Positions 18,110 through 26,767 of a stretch of 64,000 nucleotides of DNA are shown piece by piece. Below the pieces are notes generated by a model. The model saw only the letters and a list, made by a program, of their open reading frames with translations, was not told where the DNA came from and made no database searches. Source of the stretch: Agrococcus sp. KRD186 (GTDB lineage Bacteria > Actinomycetota > Actinomycetes > Actinomycetales > Microbacteriaceae); NCBI RefSeq assembly GCF_017168255.1, contig NZ_JABFAP010000001.1:2439450-2503449 (forward strand). Direction: 5' to 3'. Each line of letters starts with the position of its first letter. The first letter of the stretch is position 1. A program made the position numbers and the translations under genes.

Positions 18110-18304
18110 ATGGGAACTTTCTCCGGCGGCCAGATGCTGGTCGCGCTCCTGCCCACGCTGTTCTGGTTGCTCGCGGCAGCCGCGCTCCTGACTATCGCGA
18201 TCATCGGCATCCGTGCACTGCTGCGCATCGATCGTTCACTGCAGGCGCTCGTCGAGCAGGGCGTCGCCCGTGGCGAAGGTCCCTTCGACACGCCCCCCGC
18301 CTGA
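18110..18304 (+). CDS. Small single-span membrane protein
   Basis: A 64-residue protein with one long hydrophobic helix at about residues 9-38, then a charged amphipathic stretch (IDRSLQALVEQG) and a short acidic/Pro tail. TACTTT (18099-18104) lies five bases before the ATG, and no ribosome site is seen, so it is probably leaderless. The family is not recognised. Confidence 0.65.
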   Translation: MGTFSGGQMLVALLPTLFWLLAAAALLTIAIIGIRALLRIDRSLQALVEQGVARGEGPFDTPPA

Positions 18305-18310
18305 GCCCGC

Positions 18311-19993
18311 TCACACTCGCCGGATTGTGGCGTCAGCAGGGGAGACCTGCAGCCAGCGCCAGCCGTAGGCGTCCAGGTCGAGCTCGAGCATGCCGTCGAT
18401 CGTCATCGACGAGTCATCGAAGCGGTCGATGAGCGAGACCGGGCCCGATTCGGCGCGCACCTCGAGCCGCACCGACTCGCGGCCGTCGCCGAGGTTGTGC
18501 AGCGCGAGCATCGCCCAGTCGTCCGTGCGGCAGACGTGCGCGAGCACCGCCTTCTGCCGCACCCCGATGATCTCGAGCGCCGACCACGCCAGCGCCGGCG
18601 CATCCCGGTACATCGTGGTGAGCTGCTGCATGTGCCGCCACAGCGACGTCGGGTCGCGGCGCTGGTCGGCCACGTTGACGCGGTCCGGCCCCCACTCGCC
18701 GTCCGGCATCGGCCGCGACCAGCGGCGCGAGGGCGCCGTCGAGAACCCGGCCGACGCATCCGCCTCCCACTGCATCGGCGTGCGCACCGCGTAGCGGCCC
18801 TCGACCGCGAGCTGCTCGCCCATGCCGATCTCCTCGCCGTAGAACAACACCGGCACGCCCGGCAGCGAGAACATCAGCGTGTAGACGAGCCGCACCGCGC
18901 GCGCGTCGCCGAGCATGGTCGGCAGGCGGCGCCGGATGCCGCGGCCGAACAGCCGCATGTGCTCCTCCGGCGCGAAGGCGGCGAAGACCTCCTCGAGCTC
19001 CTCGGGTGCGAGCTTGTCGAGCGTGAGCTCGTCGTGGTTGCGCACGAAGTTCGCCCACTGGGCGGTGGGCGGCAGATCCGGCCGGTCGCGCAGCGCGGCG
19101 GCGAGCGGATGCGCGTCCTTCCGCGCGAGCGAGAGGAAGAGGCGCTGCATCGAGACGAAGTCGAACTGCACGTGCAGCCCGGCCGCCTTCCCCTCGGCCT
19201 GGAACCACTCCAGCTGCTGCTCGTGCGGCAGGTTCACCTCTCCCAGCAGCATCGTCTCGCCCATCCGGCGCGTCACGAACCGAGCGATCTGGCGCAGGTG
19301 CCCCTCGCCGTCGTAGTCGGTGCCCGGCCGCTCGCTCGAGTGCCGATCGGCCCCGCTGAAGAGGTAGGGCACCGCGTCGATGCGGAAGCCCGAGACGCCG
19401 AGCTCGAGCCAGAGACCCAGGTTGCGCTCGATCTGCGCCTGCACCTCCGGATGCGCGATGTTCAGATCGGGCTGGTGCGCGCGGAAGTGGTGCAGGTAGT
19501 ACTGACCCGTGCGCTCGTCCTTCGTCCAGGTGGAGTCCTCGAGCCCGGGGAAGACGGGCGCATCGGGATTGGGCGGTGGCGCGTCGCGCCAGACGTACCA
19601 GTCGCGGAACGGCGAGTCCTTCGAGGCGCGGGAGGCCTGGAACCACGGGTGCTCGGCCGAGGTGTGGTTCATGACGAAGTCGACGATCACCCGCATGCCG
19701 TTCGCCCGCGCGACCCGCACGAGCTCGACCAGGTCACCGAGCGTGCCCAGCCGCGGGTCGACGGCGAAGAAGTCGGTGATGTCGTAGCCGTCGTCACGGT
19801 CGGCGGTGGGGAAGAAGGGCATCAGCCACAGGCAGGTCACGCCGAGCTCGGCGAGGTAGCGGATGCGTGAGATCAGCCCCTGGATGTCGCCGTCGCCATC
19901 GCCGTCGGAGTCCTGGAAGACCTGGATGTCGAGGCAGTAGTAGACGGCGTTGCGCCACCACAGGTCTGCCGACTCGATCGGCCGCGGGCTCAT
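18311..19993 (-). CDS. GH13 trehalose synthase-like / alpha-amylase family enzyme
   Basis: A 560-residue glycoside hydrolase 13 protein that probably interconverts maltose and trehalose or acts on alpha-glucosides. The four GH13 regions are visible: VIVDFVMNHTS near 104, GFRIDAVPY near 204 (nucleophile Asp), LLGEVNLPHE near 247 (acid/base Glu) and FVRNHDELT near 311. The last resembles trehalose synthases more than amylases. ATG 19993 overlaps the stop of the upstream flavin oxidoreductase gene (ATGA), so they form a two-gene operon. No signal peptide, so cytosolic. Confidence 0.82.
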   Translation of the reverse strand: MSPRPIESADLWWRNAVYYCLDIQVFQDSDGDGDGDIQGLISRIRYLAELGVTCLWLMPFFPTADRDDGYDITDFFAVDPRLGTLGDLVELVRVARANGMRVIVDFVMNHTSAEHPWFQASRASKDSPFRDWYVWRDAPPPNPDAPVFPGLEDSTWTKDERTGQYYLHHFRAHQPDLNIAHPEVQAQIERNLGLWLELGVSGFRIDAVPYLFSGADRHSSERPGTDYDGEGHLRQIARFVTRRMGETMLLGEVNLPHEQQLEWFQAEGKAAGLHVQFDFVSMQRLFLSLARKDAHPLAAALRDRPDLPPTAQWANFVRNHDELTLDKLAPEELEEVFAAFAPEEHMRLFGRGIRRRLPTMLGDARAVRLVYTLMFSLPGVPVLFYGEEIGMGEQLAVEGRYAVRTPMQWEADASAGFSTAPSRRWSRPMPDGEWGPDRVNVADQRRDPTSLWRHMQQLTTMYRDAPALAWSALEIIGVRQKAVLAHVCRTDDWAMLALHNLGDGRESVRLEVRAESGPVSLIDRFDDSSMTIDGMLELDLDAYGWRWLQVSPADATIRRV

Positions 19994-20949
19994 GCCGCCA
20001 CCGCCGGCAGCACGTGCTCGCCGAAGGCGTCGATGAACGCCTCCTGCTGCTGGCCGACGTGATGCAGGTAGACGGCGTCGCAGCCGGCGCCGATGATCTC
20101 GGCGATCCGCGCCCGGTGCAGCGCGAGGTCGCTCGAGACGGTCACCGCCTTCCGGATCGCCGCCTCGTCGGCGCCGGCGCTGCGCCGGTCGAACTCCGCC
20201 GGCATCGCCAGGTCCCACGACTCCGGCTGCCCGATGGTTCCGTGCGCCCACTGGTCGAGCGCGATCGCGACCGCCTCGTCCTCGTCGGGTGCCCACGAGA
20301 GATGCAGCTGCGCGGTGACCGGGCCGCGCCCGCCGGCGTCGCGATAGGCGGTGACGACCTCGCGCAGGGCCGCGACCTCCCCTGCCACCGTGATCAGCCC
20401 ATCCGCCCACTGCGCATGCGCGGCCGCCGAGGCGGGCGAGATCGCCGCGCCGATGAGCGGCGGCGGCTCGGCCGGCAGCGACCAGAGCCGCGCGCGGTCG
20501 ACGGTGACCGCCCCGTCGCGGCTGACCTGCTCGCCGGCGAGCAGCCGCCGCATGGCGTCGGCGCTCTCGACCAGCCGCCGCTCGCGCACCGCCTTGTCGG
20601 GCCACGGCGCGCCGGTGACGTGCTCGTTCACGTTCTCGCCCGAGCCGAGCGCCGCCCAGAAGCGGCCCGGGAAGAGCTCGCCGAGCGTGCCGATCGCCTG
20701 CGCGACGACGGCCGGGTGGGCGCGCTGGCCGGGCGCCGTGACGACGCCGAAGGAGAGCGAGGTGGTCGCCAGCGCCGCGCCGAGCCACGACCAGCTGTGG
20801 CCGCTGTGGCCCTGCCGCAGGCTCCAGGGCGCGAGGTGGTCGGAGCACATCGCCGCCTGGAAGCCCGCGGCCTCCGCGTGCCGGACGTGCTGCAGCAGCG
20901 CGCTCGGGGCGAGCTGCTCGTGCGAGGCATGGAAGCCGATGATCGCCAT
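19990..20949 (-). CDS. LLM-class flavin oxidoreductase (non-F420 TIGR03885-like)
   Basis: A 319-residue luciferase-like TIM-barrel oxidoreductase. The N-terminus GFHASHEQLAPSALL and GHSGHSWSWLGAAL near 53 look like the group described as probable non-F420 flavinoid oxidoreductase. SGENVNEHVTG near 100 is the cofactor loop region. It is translationally coupled to the trehalose-synthase-like gene. The substrate is unknown. Confidence 0.82.
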   Translation of the reverse strand: MAIIGFHASHEQLAPSALLQHVRHAEAAGFQAAMCSDHLAPWSLRQGHSGHSWSWLGAALATTSLSFGVVTAPGQRAHPAVVAQAIGTLGELFPGRFWAALGSGENVNEHVTGAPWPDKAVRERRLVESADAMRRLLAGEQVSRDGAVTVDRARLWSLPAEPPPLIGAAISPASAAAHAQWADGLITVAGEVAALREVVTAYRDAGGRGPVTAQLHLSWAPDEDEAVAIALDQWAHGTIGQPESWDLAMPAEFDRRSAGADEAAIRKAVTVSSDLALHRARIAEIIGAGCDAVYLHHVGQQQEAFIDAFGEHVLPAVAA

Positions 20950-21035
20950 GCCGCCAACGCAAGCGCGGATGCGGGCGGGCGTCAAGGGTGCTGATCGCCG
21001 CGCCCCTGCCGCCCGGCGAGCCGCAACGGCGCCCC

Positions 21036-22487
21036 TCACACGACGGCGGATGCCGCCAGTCGCGTCGTGTCCGGACGCTCGCCCGCGTGCACGGCGCGCC
21101 AGGCATCGCCGAGCCTGGCCATCGCGTCGCGCGTGACCTCCGGCTCCCAGGAGATCGGGATGCGCGTGAAGCGGTCGAGCACACCGGAGGCGGCGAAGCG
21201 CGGCCCGGGCGGCAGCAGCAGGCCGCGATCGCGCGCGGCGAGCGAGAGCGCCGTCGACCAGGGGCCGCCGAGATCCACCCAGGCGGCGAGCCCGCCTGGC
21301 ACGCGCGGCATCGCGACCTCCGGCAGCTGGGCGGCGAGCCCCGCGGCCACCGCCGCGCGCCCGGCAGCGAGGCGCTCGCGCGCCCGCGCGAGCAGCCCAT
21401 CCATGTCGTCGAGCAGCTCGATGGCGATGCACTGCTCGAGCATCGCCGTGCCGAGGTCGATCGAGGGCCGCGCCGCCAGCAGCCGCGCGGTCTGCGCGGC
21501 GCTCGAGGCGCGGATCCAGCCGATGCGCAGCCCGCCCCAGGCGATCTTCGACATCGAGCCGATCAGGATCGCCGGGCCGTGCGCGGCGAAGGGCCGCGGC
21601 GTCCAACCCCGGTCGATGTCGAGCTCCGCGCAGGTCTCGTCGACGACCAGCAGCGTGCCCGTGGTGCGGGCGACGGCGGCGAGCCGGGCGCGCTCGAGCT
21701 CCGGCATGGTCGCGCCGGTGGGGTTGTGGAAGTCGGCGATCAGGTAGGCGAGCGCCGGCCGGTGCGCGCGCAGGGTGTCGATGAGGTGGGATGCGTCCCA
21801 GCCGCCGCCGCCACCAGGCCCCTCGCCGGCCGAGGCCGTCTGGTGCGCGGCGGGCGCCACGGGCGTCGGCAGCAGGCGGTGGCCGGTGCGCCGCAGCGCG
21901 TCCATCGCGTGGGGGAAGGAGGGCTGCTCGACGAGCGCCGTCCTGCCGCGCTCGCCGAACGCGGCGAGCACCACCGTCAGCGCATGCATCGCGCCGCTGG
22001 TGACCACGATCTGCGACGGGTCGGTCGGCAGCCCGCGCGCCGCGTAGCGCTCGGCGATGCGCTCGCGCAGCTGCGGCAGCCCGTCGAGCGAGTAGCCGGG
22101 CGTGCCCAGCAGCCCCGCGAGCCGGTCGAGCGCGCGCACCGTCGCGGCGTGCAGGCCGGGCACCGAGCCGACCGAGGCGATCGTGAAGTCGATGACGCCG
22201 TGGTCGGCGGCGGCCGGTCGCTGGATGCGCTGGGTCGGCAGCGCGGCGCGGGTGCCGGAGCCGTGCGCGCGGGTGACGTAGCCGCGCGCCTCCAGCAGCT
22301 CGTAGGCGCGGGCGATGGTGGCGCGCGAGCGGCCGAGCTCCGCCGCCAGCGCGCGCTCGCTCGGCAGCCGCTCGCCGACGGTGATGCGGCCGTCGAGCAG
22401 CAGCATGCGGATGCGGTCGGCGAGCGACTGCGCGACCGCGGTGGTCGCGCGCCACTCGCCGAGCTGGGTGCCGAGCCGGGAGGTCAT
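21036..22487 (-). CDS. MocR/PdxR-type GntR regulator with aminotransferase domain
   Basis: A 483-residue fusion regulator. The N-terminal GntR winged helix (about 12-80) contains LPSERALAAELGRSRATIARAYELLEARG in overlapping motif pieces. The fold-type I aminotransferase-like domain (about 100-483) has NPTGATMPE near 245 and the PLP lysine in GSMSKIAWGGLRIG near 312. These proteins sense PLP or an amino-acid-like effector. ATG 22487 has CAGGAT (22494-22499, minus strand) six bases upstream. It is divergent from a YczE-type gene, a classic MocR partner, with shared half-sites between them. Confidence 0.9.
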   Translation of the reverse strand: MTSRLGTQLGEWRATTAVAQSLADRIRMLLLDGRITVGERLPSERALAAELGRSRATIARAYELLEARGYVTRAHGSGTRAALPTQRIQRPAAADHGVIDFTIASVGSVPGLHAATVRALDRLAGLLGTPGYSLDGLPQLRERIAERYAARGLPTDPSQIVVTSGAMHALTVVLAAFGERGRTALVEQPSFPHAMDALRRTGHRLLPTPVAPAAHQTASAGEGPGGGGGWDASHLIDTLRAHRPALAYLIADFHNPTGATMPELERARLAAVARTTGTLLVVDETCAELDIDRGWTPRPFAAHGPAILIGSMSKIAWGGLRIGWIRASSAAQTARLLAARPSIDLGTAMLEQCIAIELLDDMDGLLARARERLAAGRAAVAAGLAAQLPEVAMPRVPGGLAAWVDLGGPWSTALSLAARDRGLLLPPGPRFAASGVLDRFTRIPISWEPEVTRDAMARLGDAWRAVHAGERPDTTRLAASAVV

Positions 22488-22493
22488 GCCGCC

Positions 22494-22499
22494 ATCCTG
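22494..22499 (-). promoter_or_regulatory. -10 element, leaderless mocR-type gene
   Basis: CAGGAT on the minus strand, six bases before ATG 22487. Confidence 0.65.
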
Positions 22500-22504
22500 C
22501 CGCA

Positions 22505-22543
22505 CAGTGGACTGCTCAGCACGAGCCACTTCTGCCTCAGTGG
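22505..22543. promoter_or_regulatory. Probable MocR binding sites
   Basis: CAGTGG (22505-22510), CCACT (22526-22530, inverted) and CAGTGG (22538-22543) lie between the two divergent -10 elements. The outer CAGTGG copies are direct repeats 33 bases apart, about three helical turns, as is usual for MocR operators. Confidence 0.55.
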
Positions 22544-22569
22544 CCCGCCCGTCTGCATGCGCGACCGTG

Positions 22570-22575
22570 TGGAAT
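22570..22575 (+). promoter_or_regulatory. -10 element, leaderless yczE-type gene
   Basis: TGGAAT six bases before GTG 22582, facing the mocR-type promoter. Confidence 0.5.
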
Positions 22576-22581
22576 GGAGCC

Positions 22582-23316
22582 GTGCACCGCATCCGCCGAC
22601 TCCTGCTGCCCATCGATGCGCTGGGTGCTGCCGACACGACGGCCCGCGTCGCGCAGCTGATGGCGGGCCTGTTCCTCTACGGCATCTCGCTCGCGCTGCT
22701 GGTGCGCGCGAGCCTCGGGGTCGGCCCGTGGGACGTGTTCTCGCTCGGCATCGCGAACCACCTGCCGATGAGCTACGGCACCGCGACCGTGGTGGTCTCA
22801 GGCATCGTGCTGCTGGTGTGGATCCCGCTGCGGCAGCGGCCCGGCATCGGCACGCTGCTGAATGCCGTGCTGGTCGGCCCGGCGGCGGATCTGGGGCTGT
22901 GGCTCATCCCGGCGCCGACCGAGCTGTGGGCACAGGTGCTCATGCTGGTCGGCAGCATCGTGCTGCTCTCGATCGCGACCGGCATCTACATCGCCCCGCA
23001 GCTCGGCCCCGGCCCGCGCGACGGGCTGATGACGGGGCTCGTGCGGATCACCGGCTGGCGCATCTGGATCGTGCGCACCCTCATCGAGGGCACGGCGCTG
23101 CTGATCGGCTGGCTGCTGGGCGGCCCGGTGGGCGTCGGCACGGTCATCTTCGCCTTCGGCGTGGGCCCGCTGATCGGCGTCTTCCTGCCCTTCTTCGAGC
23201 GCCGCAGGGCGGCGACGGCGTCGCGCCGGCGCGCTGGAGCTGAGAGTCGTGGCCCTGTCGGGCCGCGACCGCGACGCCAGCGCCGACGCCCGTCTCGGGC
23301 GTCGGAACCGCGCTAG
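22582..23316 (+). CDS. YczE/YitT-type integral membrane protein
   Basis: A 244-residue membrane protein with about six helices. ARASLGVGPWDVFSLGIANH near residues 33-55 (in VRASLGVGPWDVF) and GPGPRDGLMTGL near 142 are typical of YczE-like proteins encoded next to MocR regulators; transport of a vitamin-B6-related or amino compound is suspected for the family. The final 30 or so residues are Arg/Pro-rich. They are encoded by copy 1 of a structured repeat (23231-23303), so the natural C-terminus may have been replaced when the element arrived. Confidence 0.82.
   Translation: MHRIRRLLLPIDALGAADTTARVAQLMAGLFLYGISLALLVRASLGVGPWDVFSLGIANHLPMSYGTATVVVSGIVLLVWIPLRQRPGIGTLLNAVLVGPAADLGLWLIPAPTELWAQVLMLVGSIVLLSIATGIYIAPQLGPGPRDGLMTGLVRITGWRIWIVRTLIEGTALLIGWLLGGPVGVGTVIFAFGVGPLIGVFLPFFERRRAATASRRRAGAESRGPVGPRPRRQRRRPSRASEPR
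23231..23303 (+). repeat. Two-hairpin structured element, copy 1
   Basis: GCGCTGGAGCTGAG, then hairpin 1 (stem 23246-23255 / 23260-23269, loop TGTC), then the linker GCGACGCCAGCGCC, then hairpin 2 (stem 23285-23291 / 23297-23303, loop GTCTC). GCGCTGG can also pair with CCAGCGC to enclose hairpin 1. It overlaps the end of the YczE-type reading frame. Confidence 0.8.
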
Positions 23317-23502
23317 AGGGGCGATCTGTCCCCCAAAATCGTTCGCGAACCGCGAAAACACGCGGAAATCGCGGCGTGTCGGGGTGTTTCTCCGCAGGAT
23401 TCTGGGCCTCGCGGCTACGTTCGGGGGTGGTCGGAGCCCCCACGGGCCCCGGCGAATGCCCGCCCCCAGGCGGGACGGACATGCCACGACCAGGAGGACA
23501 CC

Positions 23503-23787
23503 ATGGCTGAGACCATCAACAAGACCACCCTCGCATCGAAGATCGCTGCGTCCACCGACCTCTCGCAGGCGAAGGTCAGCGCCGTGCTCGACGCGCTCTT
23601 CGACGAGGTCTCGGCGGCAGTCAAGGCTGGCGACAAGGTCTCGATCCCCGGCTTCTTCAGCGCCGAGCGCACCGCGACCGCTGCCCGCACGGGCCGCAAC
23701 CCGCAGACCGGTGCCGAGATCAAGATCGCTGCCGGCCACCGCGTCAAGCTGACCGCCGGCTCGAAGCTCAAGGCAGCCGTCAAGTAA
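23503..23787 (+). CDS. hup: HU-type nucleoid DNA-binding protein
   Basis: A 94-residue DNA-bending protein that coats the nucleoid. It has the HU fold hallmarks NKTTLASKIA at the start, DKVSIPGFFSAERTATAARTGRNPQTG at about 45-70 (arm with R-N-P) and AGHRVKLTAGSKLK near the end. It lacks the long Lys/Ala tail of some actinobacterial HU proteins. CAGGAGG precedes the ATG by seven bases. The 186-base upstream gap has an unusually AT-rich block (about 23335-23385), as expected for a strong promoter, and a hairpin terminator follows. Confidence 0.96.
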   Translation: MAETINKTTLASKIAASTDLSQAKVSAVLDALFDEVSAAVKAGDKVSIPGFFSAERTATAARTGRNPQTGAEIKIAAGHRVKLTAGSKLKAAVK

Positions 23788-23808
23788 GACCGCACCACAC
23801 AGCACACG

Positions 23809-23837
23809 AGGGGCTCCGCCGGCACGGCGGGGCCCCT
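23809..23837 (+). terminator. Terminator after hup
   Basis: A 13-base stem (23809-23821 with 23825-23837, one mismatch) around a 3-base loop, starting 22 bases after the stop codon. Confidence 0.8.
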
Positions 23838-23912
23838 AGTGCTGTCTCGGCGCTCGCGCGGGCCGACACCCGTGTGCCGCCGAGCGTCGCCGCCGCTCAT
23901 AGCCGCGGCGAC

Positions 23913-23918
23913 TACCCT
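23913..23918 (+). promoter_or_regulatory. -10 element, leaderless copD-ctaG gene
   Basis: TACCCT six bases before GTG 23925. Confidence 0.6.
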
Positions 23919-23924
23919 GTATCC

Positions 23925-25967
23925 GTGCAGCGCCTCCGTCTCCTCGCGCCGGCACTCGCGATCCTCGCGGGGCTGGCCGCCGCCTGGGCGGCGCTCGAGT
24001 TCGGCGGCGGCGCCACCGAACAGCCCATCGAGGATCCGGGCGCCGTGGTGCGCTACGGCATTCCGATGGCCACCATGCTGCGCAACCTCGCGATCGCGGC
24101 GGCCTTCGGCGGGCTGGTGCTGGCCTGCTTCGCGCTGCGCCCGGGCAGCCGCGACTGGCACCGCACGCTCGACATCGCCGCGGGCGCCACCGGCATCGCC
24201 GCCGTCGCGCAGGGCTTCGTCGCCTGGGGCGGCTTCCGCACCGTCGTCACCAACCCGGTCACCGCCACCAACGACTTCGGCCAGCTGCTGCAGCTGTTCT
24301 TCGTCGAGATCGAGGCCGGCAGGCTGATGCTCGCGACGCTGCTCTCGCTCGCCGTGCTGACGGTGGTGCTGCTGGTCGCGCGCGGCGCGGTCGCCGCAGC
24401 CTTCGCCGTCGTCGCCTGGGCCGTGCCGTTCTGGTTCATCGCCTCGGGCGGTCACGCGGGCGGCACCGCCGGCCATGACGTCGCCGTCTCGGCGCTGCTG
24501 CTGCACCTGCTGTTCGTCTCCATCTGGCTCGGCGGCCTCTTCCACGTCGGCCTGCTCGCCTGGGGGCGGCGCACCGCGGGCTCGCCTGCCGCCGGCCCGC
24601 GCGCCGCGACCGGTGCGCGCGACGGCCACGACGCATCCGCCCCCCTGGGCACCGACGTGCCGAACGCCGCGCTCAGCGACGTGCTGCTGCGCTACTCGAG
24701 CCTCGCCGCCGCCAGCTTCGGGGTCGTCGCCTTCAGCGGCATCGCCTCCTCGTGGGTGCGCATGGAGGGCGCGTGGTTCAGCGACTACGGCATCCTCTCG
24801 ATCGCCAAGGCAGTGCTGCTCGTGGTGCTCGGCGGCTTCGGTGCCTGGCAGCGGATGCGTCTGCTCACGCCAGCGAAGACGCTCGGCGAGCGCGTGGGCG
24901 GCAAGGCGATCGCGACGATCCTGGCGCTCGAGCTGGTGGTGATGGGCGTGACCGCCGGCGTCGCCGCGGGGCTCGCGCGCACCCCCACGCCCGTGCCGGA
25001 GACACCGCCGGGCCTGGAGGCGACGCCCGCCGAGATCCTCACCGGCCAGCTGCTGCCGCCGCCGTTCGACTTCGGCCGGCTGTTCACCGAGTGGTCGCTC
25101 GACCCGCTGTGGACGGTCATCTGCGCGCTGCTGCTGTTCTTCTACCTCGCCGGCGTGCGGCGGCTTGCGAAGCGCGGCGACCGCTGGCCGGTGCTGCGCA
25201 CGCTCTCCTGGAGCGCGGGCGTGCTGCTGCTGTGGTGGTGCACGTCCGGCTCGCTGAACGTCTACCAGGAGTTCCAGTTCTCGCTGCACATGCTCGTGCA
25301 CATGCTGCTGGGCATGGCCGTGCCGGTGCTGCTGGTGCCGGGCGCGCCGATCACGCTCGCGATGCGCGCGATCGCCAAGCGCCGCGACGGCACCCGCGGG
25401 GGCCGCGAGTGGATCCTCGCGATCGTGCACTCGAGGTACATGCAGGTGGTCGGGCATCCGATCGTCTCCGCCGGCATCTTCGTGCTGAGCCTGTGGGTGT
25501 TCTACTACACGCCCATCTTCGACTGGGCGATGCGCGAGCACCTCGGGCACGTCTGGATGGTGCTGCACTTCGTCGGCGCCGGCTACCTGTTCGTGCAGGC
25601 GATCATCGGCATCGACCCCGGTCCCGCGCGCCCGCCGTTCGCGCTGCGGCTGGTGCTGCTGATCGGCACGATGGTCTTCCACGCCTTCTTCGGCCTCACG
25701 CTCATGACCGGTGAGGCGCTGCTGCTGGCCGACTGGTTCGGCGCCATGGGCAACGGCATCGACGCGCTCGAGGATCAGCAGGTCGGCGGCGGCATCGCCT
25801 GGTCGGTCGGCGAGATCCCGACGGTGATCCTGGCGATCATCACCTCGGTGCTGTGGGCGCGCAGCGACAAGAAGGAGCGCACCCGCATCGACCGCGCCGC
25901 CGACCGCGACGGCGACGCGCAGCGGCACGCCTACAACGACATGCTCGACAAGATGGAGAACCGATGA
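23925..25967 (+). CDS. CopD-CtaG fusion: copper-binding / cytochrome oxidase assembly membrane protein
   Basis: A 680-residue polytopic membrane protein. The N-terminal half (to about 340) has a CopD-like copper-transport arrangement of helices with ASGGHAGGTAGHD near 173 and a His in LLHLLFVSIWLGGLFHVG near 190-207. The C-terminal half is CtaG-like (caa3 oxidase assembly), with EFQFSLHMLVHMLLGMAVPVLL near 450 in pieces and further conserved His residues. It probably hands copper to cytochrome c oxidase. GTG 23925 is chosen over an upstream ATG because of the -10 element six bases before it. Its stop overlaps the next start as ATGA. Confidence 0.85.
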   Translation: MQRLRLLAPALAILAGLAAAWAALEFGGGATEQPIEDPGAVVRYGIPMATMLRNLAIAAAFGGLVLACFALRPGSRDWHRTLDIAAGATGIAAVAQGFVAWGGFRTVVTNPVTATNDFGQLLQLFFVEIEAGRLMLATLLSLAVLTVVLLVARGAVAAAFAVVAWAVPFWFIASGGHAGGTAGHDVAVSALLLHLLFVSIWLGGLFHVGLLAWGRRTAGSPAAGPRAATGARDGHDASAPLGTDVPNAALSDVLLRYSSLAAASFGVVAFSGIASSWVRMEGAWFSDYGILSIAKAVLLVVLGGFGAWQRMRLLTPAKTLGERVGGKAIATILALELVVMGVTAGVAAGLARTPTPVPETPPGLEATPAEILTGQLLPPPFDFGRLFTEWSLDPLWTVICALLLFFYLAGVRRLAKRGDRWPVLRTLSWSAGVLLLWWCTSGSLNVYQEFQFSLHMLVHMLLGMAVPVLLVPGAPITLAMRAIAKRRDGTRGGREWILAIVHSRYMQVVGHPIVSAGIFVLSLWVFYYTPIFDWAMREHLGHVWMVLHFVGAGYLFVQAIIGIDPGPARPPFALRLVLLIGTMVFHAFFGLTLMTGEALLLADWFGAMGNGIDALEDQQVGGGIAWSVGEIPTVILAIITSVLWARSDKKERTRIDRAADRDGDAQRHAYNDMLDKMENR

Positions 25968-26755
25968 CGGACCAGCCGGCAGAGCCGCAGCAGACGAAGA
26001 CCGTGCAGACGGATGCGGAGCAGCACCTCCCCGAGGAGCTCGCGGCCTTCGCGAATGGTCGCGCCGTGCGGCTGCGCATCGTGCGCCACGCGGAGACCGA
26101 GCACAACGTCAACCACGTGCTGCAGGGCGTCTCCGACTCGCCGATCACGGGCAGCGGCCGCGAGCAGATCGCCGCGGTCGCCGAGCACCTCTCGAGCGAG
26201 CGCTTCGACCTCGCCTTCAGCTCCGACCTGCAGCGCACCCGCACGACCGCCGAGGGCATCCTCGCGGCCCTCGACCCGCAGCCGCCGCTCGAGCACACCG
26301 CGCTGCTGCGCGAGTGGAACTTCGGCGCCCACGAGGAGCGGCCCGCCGCGGACGTCTGGGGCGAGGTGATCGTCGAGCACGGGTTCGAGGTCGACCGCGA
26401 GTTGAGCGCGCTGCGCACGATCGGCGAGCAGGTCGGCTGGCGCGGGCTGTTCGACACCATCGCCAAGCTCGACTCGAGCGGGCAGGCCGAGCAGGCAGCC
26501 GGCACCGTGCTGCGCGCCGACGCCGCGCTCGAGCACGTCATCCGCGCCGCGGCCGCCGTGCCGGGCGAGGAGCAGGTGGAGGTGCTGCTGGTCTCGCACG
26601 GCGGCTTCATCACCTCGCTGCTGCGCCAGCTGGTGCCCGAGGTCACGCCCGACGTGATCCTGCCGAACTGCTCGGTCACCACGGTCTCACTCGCGGCCGG
26701 CTCGCTCGAGTGGCAGCTCGACGCGATCGGCGAGGTCGCCGACGCGCGCGCATGA
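25964..26755 (+). CDS. Histidine phosphatase family protein
   Basis: A 263-residue phosphoglycerate-mutase-like phosphatase. The catalytic RHAET motif is near residue 38, SSDLQRTRTTAE near 86, the acid Glu in LREWNFGAHEE near 115 and the second His in LLVSHGGFI near 209. The N-terminal 25 residues are polar and unstructured. It is translationally coupled to the copD-ctaG gene, though a functional link to copper or respiration is not obvious. The substrate is unknown. Confidence 0.88.
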   Translation: MTDQPAEPQQTKTVQTDAEQHLPEELAAFANGRAVRLRIVRHAETEHNVNHVLQGVSDSPITGSGREQIAAVAEHLSSERFDLAFSSDLQRTRTTAEGILAALDPQPPLEHTALLREWNFGAHEERPAADVWGEVIVEHGFEVDRELSALRTIGEQVGWRGLFDTIAKLDSSGQAEQAAGTVLRADAALEHVIRAAAAVPGEEQVEVLLVSHGGFITSLLRQLVPEVTPDVILPNCSVTTVSLAAGSLEWQLDAIGEVADARA

Positions 26756-26767
26756 GAGCCTGAGGGC

